A stretch of DNA of 64,000 nucleotides, from NCBI GenBank assembly GCA_037783545.1, contig JBBELK010000216.1, forward strand, positions 496,001 through 560,000, written 5' to 3'. Origin of the DNA: Henricia sp. BOLD:AAB3569 (lineage: Eukaryota > Echinodermata > Asteroidea > Spinulosida > Echinasteridae). Below, in pieces: positions 1-12,628 of this stretch; the first letter of the stretch is position 1; each line of letters opens with the position of its first letter. The notes below the pieces were generated by a model. It worked only from the letters and a program-made list of their open reading frames with translations, did no database searches and was not told the origin of the DNA. Made by a program: the position numbers and the translations under genes.

Positions 1-85
1 AATGCTCCAAATAACAATGGATTAAGCTAAAAATGTTAGCTTCAGAATTCAGGTTTTTGTTTTCATCTTTATTTTTCCAACTAAC

Positions 86-1417
86 CTTAATCCACTGGTG
101 TGAGGAGATGAACAATTCTGAAGAGCATCAGACTGCAACAAAAGAGATAAATTAAGAAAAATCATTTAACAAATTGAGTAGTAAACAAAGTATGATATTT
201 TAAGATTGTTATTCTACTGTTAAGCATCTCATAAAACTGTTTTTCCCATTTTTTCTTCTTCAAATTTCCTTTTAATCTATAGACACCCGAATCCTTATTT
301 TCATACATTCTAAGGAGTTCGGGTTAAAGGTGATATCGTTCCTAAGGACAGAGGAGTCTTGGTTTAGTATCTCAGCATTGCTGCGTCAATTGCAGCAAAA
401 ATTCTAAAAGTATGCGTTTGGGTTAGACCCAGTAACTGGGTCATTGGCTCCTTTTTTGACAATTTTGTTTTTTTCTTTTCGTCTAATAAAAAAGAAAAAG
501 AAAAATCGTCAAAAAAGGAGCTAACGACCCAGTTACTGGGTCTAGTTTTGGGTTAACTCTGGGCAAATGCCTTAGACCATCAGTACCTGCTGAAACCGGT
601 ACAGGTCGTTGGACTTCATATTAAAAGGTAGATTAAGGAGTTCGTCTCTCAGTCCTTGTAGAAAGTCGTCATCTTTCATGAAGTTTGGCAACACACAGCA
701 GGTGAAGGGCTCATTAAAAACACTCGCTCCAAGTCCTGTAGAAAAAAGTATACATCAGATTCTGAATCCGAGATAATATTTTATGGTTCTGAAACTTTTG
801 TTTATCCCGATTGGGTGGCGCTTTCTGTACATCATGCCATGCCTGATCACGTCGTTGGGCTGTCCGAAAAAACTGTGCAGTTGACCTTGTACAAATCTTG
901 TGTACAAAACACTCGAGACCCGAGACAGGGTGAACAATTTCTTCTTTTAAAAAAAAATCAAATCTGCACTGTTTGTCTTACTGATGATAGACGAGTATAG
1001 TTCTTAAAAAAAATATTAATGATTCACTTTTCAATTCCGCCCTCCCTCATACCTTCCCCACCCCCTCCCCACCACCCCACCCCTCCCCCCACCCGGCACC
1101 CCGCCCCAATCCCATTTCTTCCTCCATGCATTGTTGTGACTTTTGTGTGCAGAGAGTGAATGAACAAGTGAGTACAATCAATATTATGAACTTTTCTCAC
1201 CATTTTCATAAAATTCTCGGTTCTTGAATGCCGTGCCAAATGCCGCTTTGAAACTCTGCTCATCGTAAGTCGGATTAACCTCTACTGGAACTGCAGTTTC
1301 CGTCTTTCTTTTCTTCTTCCCGGTTTTCGTCTGTTCTTCCCCATTTAAATCGGACCGCTTGGTTGACATTTCTGCTGCAGTTTGTTGTTGAAAACATGAC
1401 CCACGTGGTTGTTCCAT
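86..1417 (-). CDS. OGFOD1: OGFOD1-like 2-oxoglutarate/Fe(II) prolyl hydroxylase, N-terminal exons (partial)
   Basis: Three exons are visible: 1417-1201, 735-587 and 132-86, joined in phases 1 and 0, with donors GTGAGA, GTACTG and GTTAGT and acceptors ending CAG. The last visible exon ends in phase 2 and the gene continues off the left edge. OGFOD1 (yeast Tpa1) hydroxylates a proline of ribosomal protein uS12/RPS23 and affects stress granules and translation termination. The call rests on exon 2, which reads CVLPNFMKDDDFLQGLRDEL and then NDLYRFQQ, close to the human segment CVIPNF..DFLEGLQKEL..NDLYKFQQ as I recall it; exon 3 (SDALQ...PHTSGLR) fits the next human stretch. Exon 1 is a lysine-rich leader (GKKKRK, possibly nuclear) followed by a weakly conserved helix. 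Two starts are possible: the ATG at 1417 or an in-frame ATG at 1369. The catalytic HxD...H residues lie outside the window. Confidence 0.82.
425..544. repeat. Palindromic MITE-like hairpin in OGFOD1 intron 2
   Basis: Arms 425-465 and 504-544 are near-perfect inverted repeats (outer ends AGACCCAGTAACTGGGTC) around an A/T-rich loop. Each arm tip is itself palindromic (ACCCAGTAACTGGGT). No second copy was seen in the window. Confidence 0.7.
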
Positions 1418-2229
1418 AGAAAAGTACGCACGAACATGTGTGACCAGCGCGGTTCGGATACCCGTGGAAAAATCTCACAATCATGCAACAGCCGTCGATA
1501 ATGTAGTTAGACTTGTTACCCGTCTGTTTAATATTTCGACTTGGAAATGGTGGCGGCATTTGGTGGCGGAGGTGGGAAAGGCTATAAATGCCAGTTTGTC
1601 AAAATACATGTACAAATTTAACAAATGAGAGCATAAATTACGTAGCTTTCCTATTACACTCCACATTCCAAAGTGCATTTTGTTTGTTGTGAACATTTTG
1701 TCAGCATATGGAGCAACAACTATTCACTGATTGATATGACAAACAAAATTGAACAGCAAGACAAAAACAAAAAACTAAATACAAGTAACAAAAAGTATCA
1801 TCAAAACATTTATTCACAACTTTTACTTGCAAAGAAAATTCAGTTTGTAAAACATTTTCAGACTTAAAATTGAAACAAACAAACAAACAACCCAACAAAA
1901 GTAAAATTTATAAACAAAAATCTGTACAATGTTGTTCTTGAGTTGGATTTATCTCAGTAATACTCTGGAATGTAGGATTAATGAGATATGGTAGTTTTTG
2001 GAGTTCTGTATGTTTAATACATGTAGCTTGATGCATTTAACTGAATCGACTGATATATATTACATATACTTTTTTCTCTAAAAAAAGAGGCTTTTTTTCT
2101 CCAAAAAAAAGGGGAAAGTTGAAGTTATGTAGTCAAAGCTGAAGAAACATTGTTGACCCAGGCCCCAGACGAATGCCAGTGGAATTGGTCCAGATCAATT
2201 TTTGTTCTGTCATGTTAAAACGCATGTGG

Positions 2230-2300
2230 CCCTCATTGGGATTCTAACCAGAGCCCTCTAAACACAACGTGCCATTGCTCTTTCAGCTGAGCTATATATA
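2230..2300 (-). repeat. tRNA-derived SINE remnant
   Basis: On the minus strand a degenerate A box (ATAGCTCAGCTGA) is followed about 45 bp later by a degraded B box. The arrangement matches other tRNA-like SINE heads in the window (for example 38588-38648). The cloverleaf is not intact, so this is not a tRNA gene. Confidence 0.4.
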
Positions 2301-2354
2301 CAGTTAGTAGTACTGCCCCTCGAGTTTTCCCGAAGGATTGAATTTTCCTCTCGT

Positions 2355-2360
2355 TTTATT
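2355..2360 (-). terminator. Candidate poly(A) signal of SREK1IP1
   Basis: AATAAA on the minus strand begins two bases after the TGA stop (2364-2362). Either the 3' UTR is extremely short or a downstream signal is used instead. Confidence 0.35.
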
Positions 2361-2361
2361 A

Positions 2362-3196
<835 letters not shown>

Positions 3197-3268
3197 TCAA
3201 AACTACATGTAATTATTAGTGTTCAATTGAATGGAATATTTAACTGTCAACTAAAATTCCCCAACACT

Positions 3269-3615
3269 GTGGCCGAGCGGTTTGGATCATTGACTCGCAA
3301 TCGTAGGTGAAAACTTGGGGTTGCGGGTTCGAATCCAGTTGCGGTACCTGTGCCCTTGGGCAAGGCACTCAACCACACTTGCTCCATCCTTCGGAAGGGA
3401 TGTAAAGCTGTTGGTCCAGTGTGTTATGTAAAATGGTAACGCACTCAGAGCATTCTTTCGTGAAGAGCAAGGGGATTCCCCGGTGTCTCTGGCCATTTCT
3501 AATACTAATTCTCTAGCTTCATGGGTTTTCTCACGCTTGCGAGTGACAGTGCAATGAGCACTATTGAGGAATCCTTGGTATGAATACCAGAAAGAAATAA
3601 TAATAATAACACAGT
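3269..3615 (+). repeat. tRNA-derived SINE, family 1, copy 1
   Basis: The head has a pol III A box (TGGCCGAGCGG) and a B box (GGTTCGAATCC), a conserved body (TTGGGCAAGGCACTCAACC, then CATCCTTCGGAAGGGATG) and an (AAT)n tail. The same element recurs at 16705-17075 (minus) and 62585-62957 (plus). It lies between SREK1IP1 and PRKCSH, probably in the SREK1IP1 5' UTR intron. Confidence 0.85.
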
Positions 3616-3859
3616 GCAACATATATGGTGCATGCAGCCATGGAGGCTTCCTCCATGATGCAGCGCAGAAGGGCACTTCCACTAGTAGGATTATCCAAAA
3701 GAACATGAAGAACAATGAAAAACAAAGCAATACACCAGCAATTTATGACTAACCGACGGTCCTGTTTATACAACAAATTAATTACTTCCTATGCCTAAGT
3801 AAGACGCAAGAATGTAACACTTTATGATTGGTTTTTTAGGTCGACTTTTCGGAACTCGA

Positions 3860-4010
3860 GCAAGCGCGCCCTGCATAAACACAAAACGAGGACACGTTGT
3901 TTAAACCTCGAACTCATACCTCATTCCTAATATCAGTATATAGTAGCATGCACTGCACTGTAGCCTCGTTTTCCCTGGTTACGTGGTTACCATTTGCAAA
4001 GATGGCGACG
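3860..4010. promoter_or_regulatory. Probable shared promoter region of SREK1IP1 and PRKCSH
   Basis: The two start codons diverge and are 820 bp apart (3181 minus, 4002 plus). This CpG-containing stretch precedes the PRKCSH ATG, whose context AAAGATGGCGACG is both a good Kozak site and a YY1-type AAGATGGCG motif often found at transcription starts. No TATA box is evident. This is inference from layout. Confidence 0.35.
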
Positions 4011-7000
4011 CACGGGACCAAGAATTTTCTCGCACACGTATCACAAAAAACACTAATTTTGTTGGCCCTGATTTGCCTGATCGGGGTAATAAATGTTGCA
4101 TTTACGGAACCGGTGACGCGCCCACGCGGGGTGTCATTGACAAGTGAGTGGAGATGATTTTTGGAGCCCAATTTGAAGATACAAATTACGATCGAACTCA
4201 CTCGTGCATTCAGTGCATGGGAGGGGGCGGGGCTATGGTGGTGCTGGGGGGGGGGGGGGGGGTGTTGTGTGAGGCGGTTAAAATGTTTAGCATAATTTAC
4301 TTGATTTAATGGAGTATGACATGCATAATTCAGTCACCATTAATTCTTTATGGTATTTTTTTCATATACATTGAACACGGATTTGGGTAAATTTATATAT
4401 TGGAATCGATAGCTTATTCAATTCTAAGATATACTTCCCACTGACACTTCCGTCGCAAATGTTGCATTTCCGAGATAAATAAATGATAAAATTACTGCAT
4501 AAAGTAATGCACAAAATGACGCGGCGAGCGGTCTGTGCGTAAGCGCGACAACAGAGGGCGCTGCGCGCGTGCGTGAATGGTTATCTTGTGCACTAACTGA
4601 AGGCAATTTTTGAAGAGGAAAACGTGATTTTTCTACAGAAAAGCAACATTTGCGACAAAAGTGCAAGTGGGAAGTATATCTTAAAATTACATTATGTGTT
4701 GATTCCAGGAGGTAATTTCCTTAAAATCTTTGTTCAATGTATACGAAAAAAATACCTTCTTTATATAGTCACCAAAAAGTGTAAGTGAAAGAAAATGTGA
4801 ATTTTGAGGCAATGTATTGAGATTTCCTGGATATGACGTCAGCTGGTGAAAAGATACATTGTTTTTCACCGGGCATGCAAATTGTGTGCATAGCAACCGA
4901 TGTCTGTGCTCTAAACTTGTGGCTTCAATTTTAAGCAAATGATGCTGGGAACAAGATGACGCACTAATGAGACTGCGTGAAAGTTCCCGTTTGTCCGCCC
5001 TCACCTATAAACTTCATTTACTATTACGCACTTTGGTGGCAGCAGTGTGTGGAATTTTTCTGTTTTATCAAAAAGAATACTGTAATTTTCATGCAATGCA
5101 TTAAATTCATTTTTCCAAATTTGCATAAATATTTATAGATGAGCCATTTTATCGAGATCCCGAGTGGTTCACCTGCCTGGATGGATCAAGGCGGCTGTTC
5201 AAACGCCAAGTTAACGATGATTATTGTGACTGTCTCGATTCCTCTGATGAACCAGGTAAGTGCCAAACTCCCAAGACCAGGGACGATATGCTTGTGTGGA
5301 AGGAACTTAGAACTGACATCGTGTATGGCTTTACATGGTACAAAACCTATGAGACTGGCTAAGAAGGTTTTCTAATAAAAACTTCTTGTAGACTTTGTGG
5401 CTTTGGAAGATTGTTTTATAAGGGGAGGTACTGTCAAAGAACCACCAGTTGAGGGACAACGAAGCATGCACAATGAGGGCATTTTCCAATAGACTTTATG
5501 CATTGTGGATCTATTGTCACATTTAAATATGAAAACCTGTCCTCTATCATGGCTGCTACGCATAAGGTCCATTGTTCCACAGAAAGTTATGTAGACTATT
5601 TCAAATGGCTACAAATGTTTGCCTTTTACTTAATTAATTTTAAAGTTAATTTTGATCACCATTAATCGACTCTTCTGGGAGGCTTACAGGTTAGCCATCA
5701 AAGAAAGTGTTTATATATAATCTTTATTGCTTGAAAAAATTAATGTCTTATTTATTTTTGCTCACCTTTCAGGAACCTCGGCCTGTCCTCAGGGCAAATT
5801 CCACTGTAACAACAAGGGTTTCCGGCCACGCTACATTCCCTCATCTAGAGTCAATGATGGCATTTGTGGTAAGAGCAACTTCCGGATTGTATACAGATAC
5901 TTAACGACTTGTTTGCGGGTTCATTACCATGCACGGACACCCACGATTTTACCATGTAAAAATGTTAGTTTGATGATAAAAATGTAAAATTAGGTGGGAC
6001 AAATTTAGAATTTTTAAGAGTTGTCCCATAGGTTTAGCACATGGGGTCTCAGAGGGTGTCCCTGCATGGTAATCTTTCCACTGGTTTTGCTTAAATTTGA
6101 TTACTTGGTCCAATACAGCTATATTTTACTTGGCATGGTGTACAAATGTTTTTATGGCCAATGGAAAGTGATGTGGACTTAAGTAAATCCCTCGTTCAAT
6201 AAAATTCCTCAGGGTTGTTTGTTTGTTTGTTTTCAGATTGTTGCGATGCGTCTGATGAATATAAGGGAGAAGGAGCCTTAAAGTGTGTAAATAACTGCAG
6301 AGAGCTCGGTCGAGCAGACCTGGAACAAAGACAGAAGGATATCCTTCTTATGAATCAAGGATTTGATATAAGACAAGAGTACATTAAACAGGGTGCTTCC
6401 AAGAAGATTGAGAGACAGGTTAGAGAATTGAAGATTCCTGATTTACACAAATTAGGCTGTGAGAGTGTTCAATTTTGCATATATCCCCTTCGATCACATG
6501 TGTACATTTGTGCATGTTTCTTAAAAGGGATTATCTGTCCAAATACCCGTGACTGTCCGTTTTCATTTCTTTATTTGTAGGAATCTCTTAGAAAGCTCAA
6601 AGAAGAAGAAGAGGCGGCGGACAAAATTAAAGATGAAAAAGAGCGTAAGAAATTTTCTTTGAAATAAACTTGCAGCTGATGATGGCAAATGCACTTCTGT
6701 TTACTCTCATATTTACCTTGTAAACTATTACAAAGCAAGGGTTAAATTTCCTTCTTTTGCCAGGGTTTTTGTAATAGCTTGCCTTTTCCTCGATGTCGTT
6801 TTATCTGTTCTAGGGCTTAAGCAAGAAGCCGAGGCCCCTGAGAAGGAGGCTAAAGATGCCCACAAGGCAGCGTGGGATGCGCAACTCGCCATCTTGAAGG
6901 AAGAACTTGAGAAACGTAAAGCCAACGATGCGTTTGATGAACTCGATGCAGATGGAAATGGCCTGTGAGTAGATTCATACGCATTCTCTTTGCATCCACC

Positions 7001-10000
7001 ATTTTAAGTTATCATGTGACCTTAGTCATGAATGGTGATTGGTTGTCTGCACCATGCAAAACCAATGTGAATCGCATCATGCTGCAAGTGTTTTCTATAA
7101 ATGCTTTCTGTTCTAAAAATCGAGTTAACAAGTTTGAAGGCTGAAATTGCAAATGGCAGGTCATTACGTTTTTACTCAATGTCCATTTGTTTAAAGGAGT
7201 TTGACGTTTGTGTGTCAATCTTGAATTCACCACGGTAAGAAAGAATTCTGTTGAGTTTCTAAATTTGATTCAGTTGGAGCTTGTCTATTTCTTCTGTTCA
7301 GAATCACCCCAATTGAGTTGGTAAACCACAAAGAGTTTGATGTGGACAGTGACGGGACGGTCTCTGAGGAAGAAGCAAAGGTGAAATTTTATTACAAAAA
7401 AGCTGGTTTTTTTTCATTTTATAAAAAGTTTAAAGAGGCATATCTAAAATTGCAAATTGTTTATTGAGTGTTATTTGCAAGGTCTGGTGTCTGGCTACTT
7501 TAAGGTACATCTGAAATATTGTTAAGAGCTGAAAGAAAGTCTAAAACTTTCTTTCAAGGCAAACCTTGGATAATTGGGGGCTGGGCACTGGCTTGAACCC
7601 ACTCTGCCTTGAACTACATGTACTTTGAGATTGTAACAATGTCTTGCTCATTTCATAATCTTTAATAGGTCCTCTTGGGCAGTGTTGACCAAGTCAATAA
7701 AGATACATTCCTCAAGCTAGCTTGGACAGTCATGAAGGACAAGTTTAAGTCAACAAAATACCAGGTATGATCTTGATCAAATATCAGCTTTCGATATTAA
7801 GTAAAAGTTTTTTTAAAATTATAAATTTTGTAGTTTACCAAAGCGAAGATTTTAGTGCAGACGTCACCTCGGGCTGAATTTTTAAAAATATACATTTTAT
7901 AATAGTACAATTGAATTCTCTTGTACATTCCTTGTTTATCATGCTCAGTCTACACCAGAAGAACCAGCCCCAGTCCCGCCTCCCCCAGAAGTGGACGGTG
8001 CCACAGAGGAAACGCCAAAAGCCGACGTGACGGATACGACTGACCCGAATCAGATGGACACTGATGACGATTTAATGGATGATGATGAAGATGATGATTT
8101 AAATGAGGACGACGACGATTTTGATGAGGACATGGACGGGCCGGAATTAGTGGAGAAATATCGCAAACATCGAACCGAGCAAAAAGAGAAATCTGAAGAT
8201 GGTGACGTTATGCCGGATTATGATGACGCAACCAAAACACTCATTGAAGGTAGGGGAATAATGACTTAAAGCAGAGCGGATAACTCCAGATTTTGAAGAT
8301 TAGTGGAAAATTTGTCATTTTCCTGACCCCTAAACATTTTTTTTTTAAATCAGGTTTAGTCATCAAACAATTCCAGAGTCTTGTTAAATGTCCTTACACA
8401 ATTCTGTACATGCTCGGTTGGGACTCGAACCCACAACCTTCTGCATATTCCAGAGTCTTCAATAAAATCCTGGAGAGTTGGTAGGTTTCTTATTACTGCA
8501 GTCACATGACCAATCAGCTCTCACCTGCATCAGCTGAAATAAAGGGAAAAAAAGATTAACTATTTTTGAATTACTTCTAAAAGAAAAAATATTCACGAAA
8601 CAGAACAAGTATTTTGTAGCTTGCGCAACTTTTGAAAATGGCATTACTTATGGGAAATTGTCTCATGAAAGTTTCATGAAATCAGCTGTTAGATCTTTAC
8701 TTACGCCTTTTGACATTGCTGTGTAGCCTCCATATTGCCTGTGAACAATTCCCAATTAGACTTCAACACTTGCCGATATTCTGGTTAACTTTTCCTCAAA
8801 CAGTTGCTGATAAAGCTCGGAAGGAGTTTGATGTAACCGAACAAAAAGCCAACGAATTAAAGAGATCAATCGAGGATCTGGAGAAGCTGCTTAACGTGGA
8901 CCTTGGACCTCAAGACGAGTTTCAGTCATTACAGTCGCAGTGCTACGATTTCACAGATAGAGAGTAAGTACAAAGATTACACCAAACATTTTCCCTTTTT
9001 TGTAAACGGAAAAACTCACATTGGTCTCGTGAATCATATTGAAAACCTTGGTTAGTTCGAATCCAGGTTTAGTCTGTCCAAGGTACGTGTGCCCTTGAGC
9101 AAGGCACTTTGCCACGCATTGCTTCTCTCCCGAGTCCACCCAGGAGTAAATGGGTACCCGAGAGGGTAGTGAATGCTGATAAGTTTGATTAGCCATTGAG
9201 TGCCTAATAGAGCTTCTGCACCAGCGGCCATGACAGGGGGCAGGTTTTCTTATTTAAATGATGTAACAATAGAATCACAAAGCACCTACTTATGCATGAC
9301 ACATGGTAACAATTTGACTGCCCCCTGTCATGGCCCCCATGCAAAGGCTCTATAGGCAGCCGGGCTGTGTTGGTATATAGGCTAACGTAATGAGGCCCTC
9401 TGATCAGGGCTGGTAATAATGTAAGCTTCTTTATATGATCAAGGTTTTCCTGGATAAATGCGTGTTGTATAAAGTTAATCATTATCAAGATTTAAACCCG
9501 AGATTTAAGGAATTGTAAAAGACGACCAAATTTGCAACCATTTAAAACTATGTTCTTGGGGAGGGGAGATTTTTCATTGTCACATCAATATCAATGGATG
9601 TTATCTTTTGTTCTCCACAGATACACATATAAATTCTGTCCGTTTGACAGAACAACGCAACGACCAAAGAGCGGAGGTTCAGAAACACAATTAGGGTAAG
9701 TTTCTCCCAGATTTAAAAGACTGTCAAAACTGCTGAATTTGAAGCATTTTTTCCCATTAGTGCCCATACAAAGAGCTCCTCACACCATCTTTTCATTATT
9801 TCATTTTTTTAACTGCTTGAGTATGTTTTGTTTATTTTCTTTCAGCAATTGGGGTAACTGGGAGGGACCATCTGACAACAAATACAGTAAGATGAAGTAT
9901 ACTCACGGTAAGGTCTGCTGGAACGGCCCCGATAGGTCTACAATGGTAAGTGGTTTAAAGGGTCGTCCAAAGTTCTACAAAGCGTAGGAAGGGGAGTGGG

Positions 10001-10543
10001 GGTGGGAAGGGGAGGTGTCTAGGGCAGCATACGACTTTACAAGCACTGTAAAATGGTAGTGACAAAAAAAGTTGATAAGTAGTATTTCGGGGGAGGGGCT
10101 CTTAAGAAAATACTACGCTCTAAAACCATGAACATTTTGACAACTTTAGCTGGCCCCCAACTTGGACCAAATTTTAATGTGGTTGTCCAGTATACTCCAT
10201 GGAAATACCGATCTTCCAAATGCATTAGACACAACACACAGGTCCACTACCTCGTTACATCCCACCCAAAGGGTGTAGTCAAGCCATTCACTCACAGTAC
10301 TCAAAATACAAATTAAAATGTCTTGCTCAGGGACATATGTCCTGATCTACCCACTTGGGTAACCCTACTTTCTTGTGTATTTTTCCCTTTCAGGTCAATT
10401 TACGTTGCGGCATTGAAAATAAACTAGTATCGTCCACGGAGCCAGAACGTTGCACTTACGAATTTCAATTTGAGACGCCCTCACTATGCACAACGAAAAC
10501 CGATCTGACGACTGGCGAAACAGATAATCACGACGAACTATAA
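4002..10543 (+). CDS. PRKCSH: Glucosidase 2 subunit beta (PRKCSH / 80K-H)
   Basis: There are 13 exons: 4002-4143, 5139-5255, 5773-5868, 6237-6418, 6581-6644, 6814-6964, 7302-7380, 7669-7764, 7949-8249, 8804-8963, 9621-9695, 9846-9945, 10394-10543. They total 1713 nt, 570 aa (human 528), with every phase compatible. This is the non-catalytic ER subunit that retains glucosidase II alpha and presents N-glycans for glucose trimming. Domains: signal segment about 17-34; two LDLa-type calcium modules about 48-130 ([22 protein letters not shown]); Glu/Lys coiled coil about 150-235; two EF-hand loops ([24 protein letters not shown]); acidic Asp/Glu tract about 335-370; MRH domain about 455-555 with the mannose-6-P-receptor-type Q, R, E, Y set (TTQRPK, PDRST, TEPERC, CTYEF); HDEL terminus. 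An upstream in-frame ATG at 3897 was rejected because 4002 has the better context and directly precedes the signal peptide. Confidence 0.96.
4423..4687. repeat. MITE with TCTAAGATATACTTCCCACT ends
   Basis: Inverted ends (TCTAAGATATACTTCCCACT and its complement near 4668-4687) enclose a CpG-rich core. A half copy with the same left end, GTTGCATTTC and GATAAATAAAT blocks lies at 63530-63700. It sits in PRKCSH intron 1. Confidence 0.6.
9050..9195 (+). repeat. tRNA-derived SINE, family 3
   Basis: A B-box-like TAGTTCGAATCC is followed by a conserved body (GAGCAAGGCACTTTGCCACG, then GAGTAAATGGGTACCC). Related copies are at 58842-59060 (minus), 60105-60260 (plus) and a headless piece at 15685-15800. 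It lies in PRKCSH intron 10. Confidence 0.6.
9213..9355. repeat. MITE of the 'GCGGCCATGA..GG' family
   Basis: Inverted ends read AGAGCTTCTGCACCAGCGGC versus a GGCCCCCATGCAAAGGCTCT right end, with a shared ATTTAAATGATGT core. Relatives are at 5482-5580 (half), 10917-11042 and 50420-50559 (intact hairpin). Confidence 0.55.
9960..10157. repeat. MITE with GTCCAAAGTTGTCAACATTT ends, copy 1
   Basis: Imperfect inverted repeat with a G-rich centre in PRKCSH intron 12. A second copy at 60860-61073 in TM2D1 shares the ends, the AAAGCGTAGGAAGGGG block and the TTGATAAGTAG block. Confidence 0.6.
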
Positions 10544-11283
10544 CACAAACTTTTTAATTTAATAGGAGGGGTTTGGCTATGTAGTATTACAGTTAGGGAA
10601 GTTTAGCTTAACTGTGTATGGTGATGGGTCTGAGCTTTAACCGCATAAGCTTACTTTCTAATAACGAACATTGTCATTTTGCATATTTTGTAAGAAAACA
10701 CTAAAATCAGCACAATATATAAGGATCTATGTGGCATTACAACTTATTCAAGAAATTTAATAATCTGGATAAAATTGAGTTAAATTTTGCGTTAAACATA
10801 GTAAAATGTATATTGGTTTTCTTTCAATGGGAATGGGTAGTTAGCTTTAGTTAAACAATATTTTCGAGTTAAAGATATGCAGTCCGTGGTGTCATTCAAC
10901 TTGAGACTAGACCTTTTGCTCTGGCAGCGAGGCAGGTTTTCATATTTAAATGTGACAATAGATCTACAAAGTGCCTGCTCTTGCATGACACACGGTGACA
11001 ATATGACTACTCTCATCATGGCCGCCGTGCAAAGGCTCTACAATAAAGAGCAGACGATGTCATTGCCAAGCAGGACATAACATAGTTTATGATCCTTGCA
11101 GGTTATAAATAACATTAATGGAGTGAACGACCGCATATAAAATCAGATGTGTAGCCTTTGTTATAAAACAGAATCAAAGATTCAAATTTTTTTTGGCTTG
11201 AATAAACTATTTTATTACTGGAATCATTTTTTCCGTAAAGTGAGAGATTGTTAAATATGAATATTCAGTGAACAAAGCCTTCA

Positions 11284-11557
11284 TAAGGTAGGTAAAGTCG
11301 CTTCACGAGCACGGCCGGTACTCGTCCCCGGTTTTATTGGCATGGAGTGACTAGGAGCATTGCTACTCCCCCTGTATGGGATGCCAGTCCATCGCAGGTT
11401 TACCCCCAGCATTTAGTTGGGTTTCCTAGCCGGTACTCATTTATACACCTGGGTGGATAAGGACACAACTATTACCAATAGCAGTGACCAGGCTTCGAAC
11501 CACGGACCTATCACCCGAAAGTCTGATGCGCTATCCACTAGACCACCGCGTCTCCAC
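11284..11557 (-). repeat. tRNA-derived SINE, family 2, copy 1
   Basis: Read on the minus strand, a tRNA-like head (TGGTCTAGTGGATAGCGCAT, then a GGTTCGAAGCC-type B box) leads into a body containing CCTGCGATGGACTGGCATCC. A second copy is at 40614-40927 in the same orientation. Confidence 0.75.
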
Positions 11558-12437
11558 TTGGGAAAACTGACGCTAAAAACATCTTCCAGTAATTAGAATT
11601 TAAGCACCCCGACCCCACACACACTGCAAATATATTACCATTACTGTGTAAACGTCATACTACATTTGTTCATCAACATTGCTTTGAAAAATGTGATTAG
11701 ATGCAAACATAAGTACATAATTATTGTTTTAGCTGGCATAATCAGACACGCCAAAACTAGTAAGTAGGACGGTCTATTTTCTTTTATAAATTAAAATAAA
11801 ACATTGTGCAACAATTGATTTTTCTGTCTTAAAATTACAAATTAGCTGCAACTGCAAAAATAGTTTAAAATTTTGTGGAATGATTTTCACATCTTTGCAG
11901 TCCATAAATGAATTTATTTACAAGCAAAAACAAAATGAGAAATTAAACTTTTGATGACATTTCTGAAATACAACATGCTGACCGCAACTATTTCACACAA
12001 TCACATTTAGTGAATTAAAATGATTAGGAATGTACATGATCAATATAAAAATTTTAAACATTGAAAATAAAATTTCTATGAGATGAGCAAAATGAAAATA
12101 TTTCTAAAAATATGTTATATGCAGTTTATTGCTGAGGAAAATACAACTAAAACAAAACAAAAGAAAATGATTTTTATGCTAAACCACATCCTACAAAATG
12201 GCGACTGTGTAGTAACTCTAAGGCACTCTTTTTAGACTTTGGGAAAAAAGGGAAATTTATATTCCGTGTTAAGTCAGTAATGATCCAAGAACAAACTTGT
12301 GAATTTTGCTCGAACAGAGGTGAGAATTTTAATTAAAATTGTTAGTAAAATACAAAAACCATTTTGGAGTTGTTAGAAATTTGAGAAATCTACGGTGGTT
12401 ATTAGCAAACATTGGATGAGAACAAATTATAATGGGC

Positions 12438-12541
12438 TTTATCGGGATTCGAACCCAAGACCTCCGACTCTCCGGGCAGATGCTGAAGCTCCAGGCAGAG
12501 CATCTGCCCAAAGGAGTCAGAGGTCAAGGTTTAGAATCCCG
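12438..12541. repeat. Two tRNA-SINE heads as an inverted hairpin
   Basis: GGGATTCGAACCCAAGACCT at the left is mirrored by AGGTCAAGGTTTAGAATCCC at the right. Arms are about 41 bp with a loop of about 20 bp (CAGATGCT / AGCATCTG at the inner ends). It looks like two tRNA-derived heads joined head to head. Confidence 0.6.
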
Positions 12542-12628
12542 ATTTGGTTTTATTTAAATGGTGATTATGCACCATACCAAATATTGCAATCATAGTTTAA
12601 AAATCAAGACGAGACGTAAATACCTTCC

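Larger units (their letters stand above)
10544..12628. other. PRKCSH 3' UTR and convergent intergenic spacer
   Basis: This gap lies between the PRKCSH stop and the MPDZ stop on the opposite strand. It holds a MITE (10917-11042), an AATAAA at 11201-11206 that could end PRKCSH, a family 2 SINE (11284-11557), AT-rich sequence and an inverted SINE pair (12438-12541). TTTATT at 12125-12130 could be the minus-strand poly(A) signal of MPDZ. No conserved ORF was recognised. Confidence 0.5.

Noticed and set aside
3287-3730. 147-codon minus-strand ORF
   Set aside because: Spans the family 1 SINE; the same translation appears wherever this SINE occurs.
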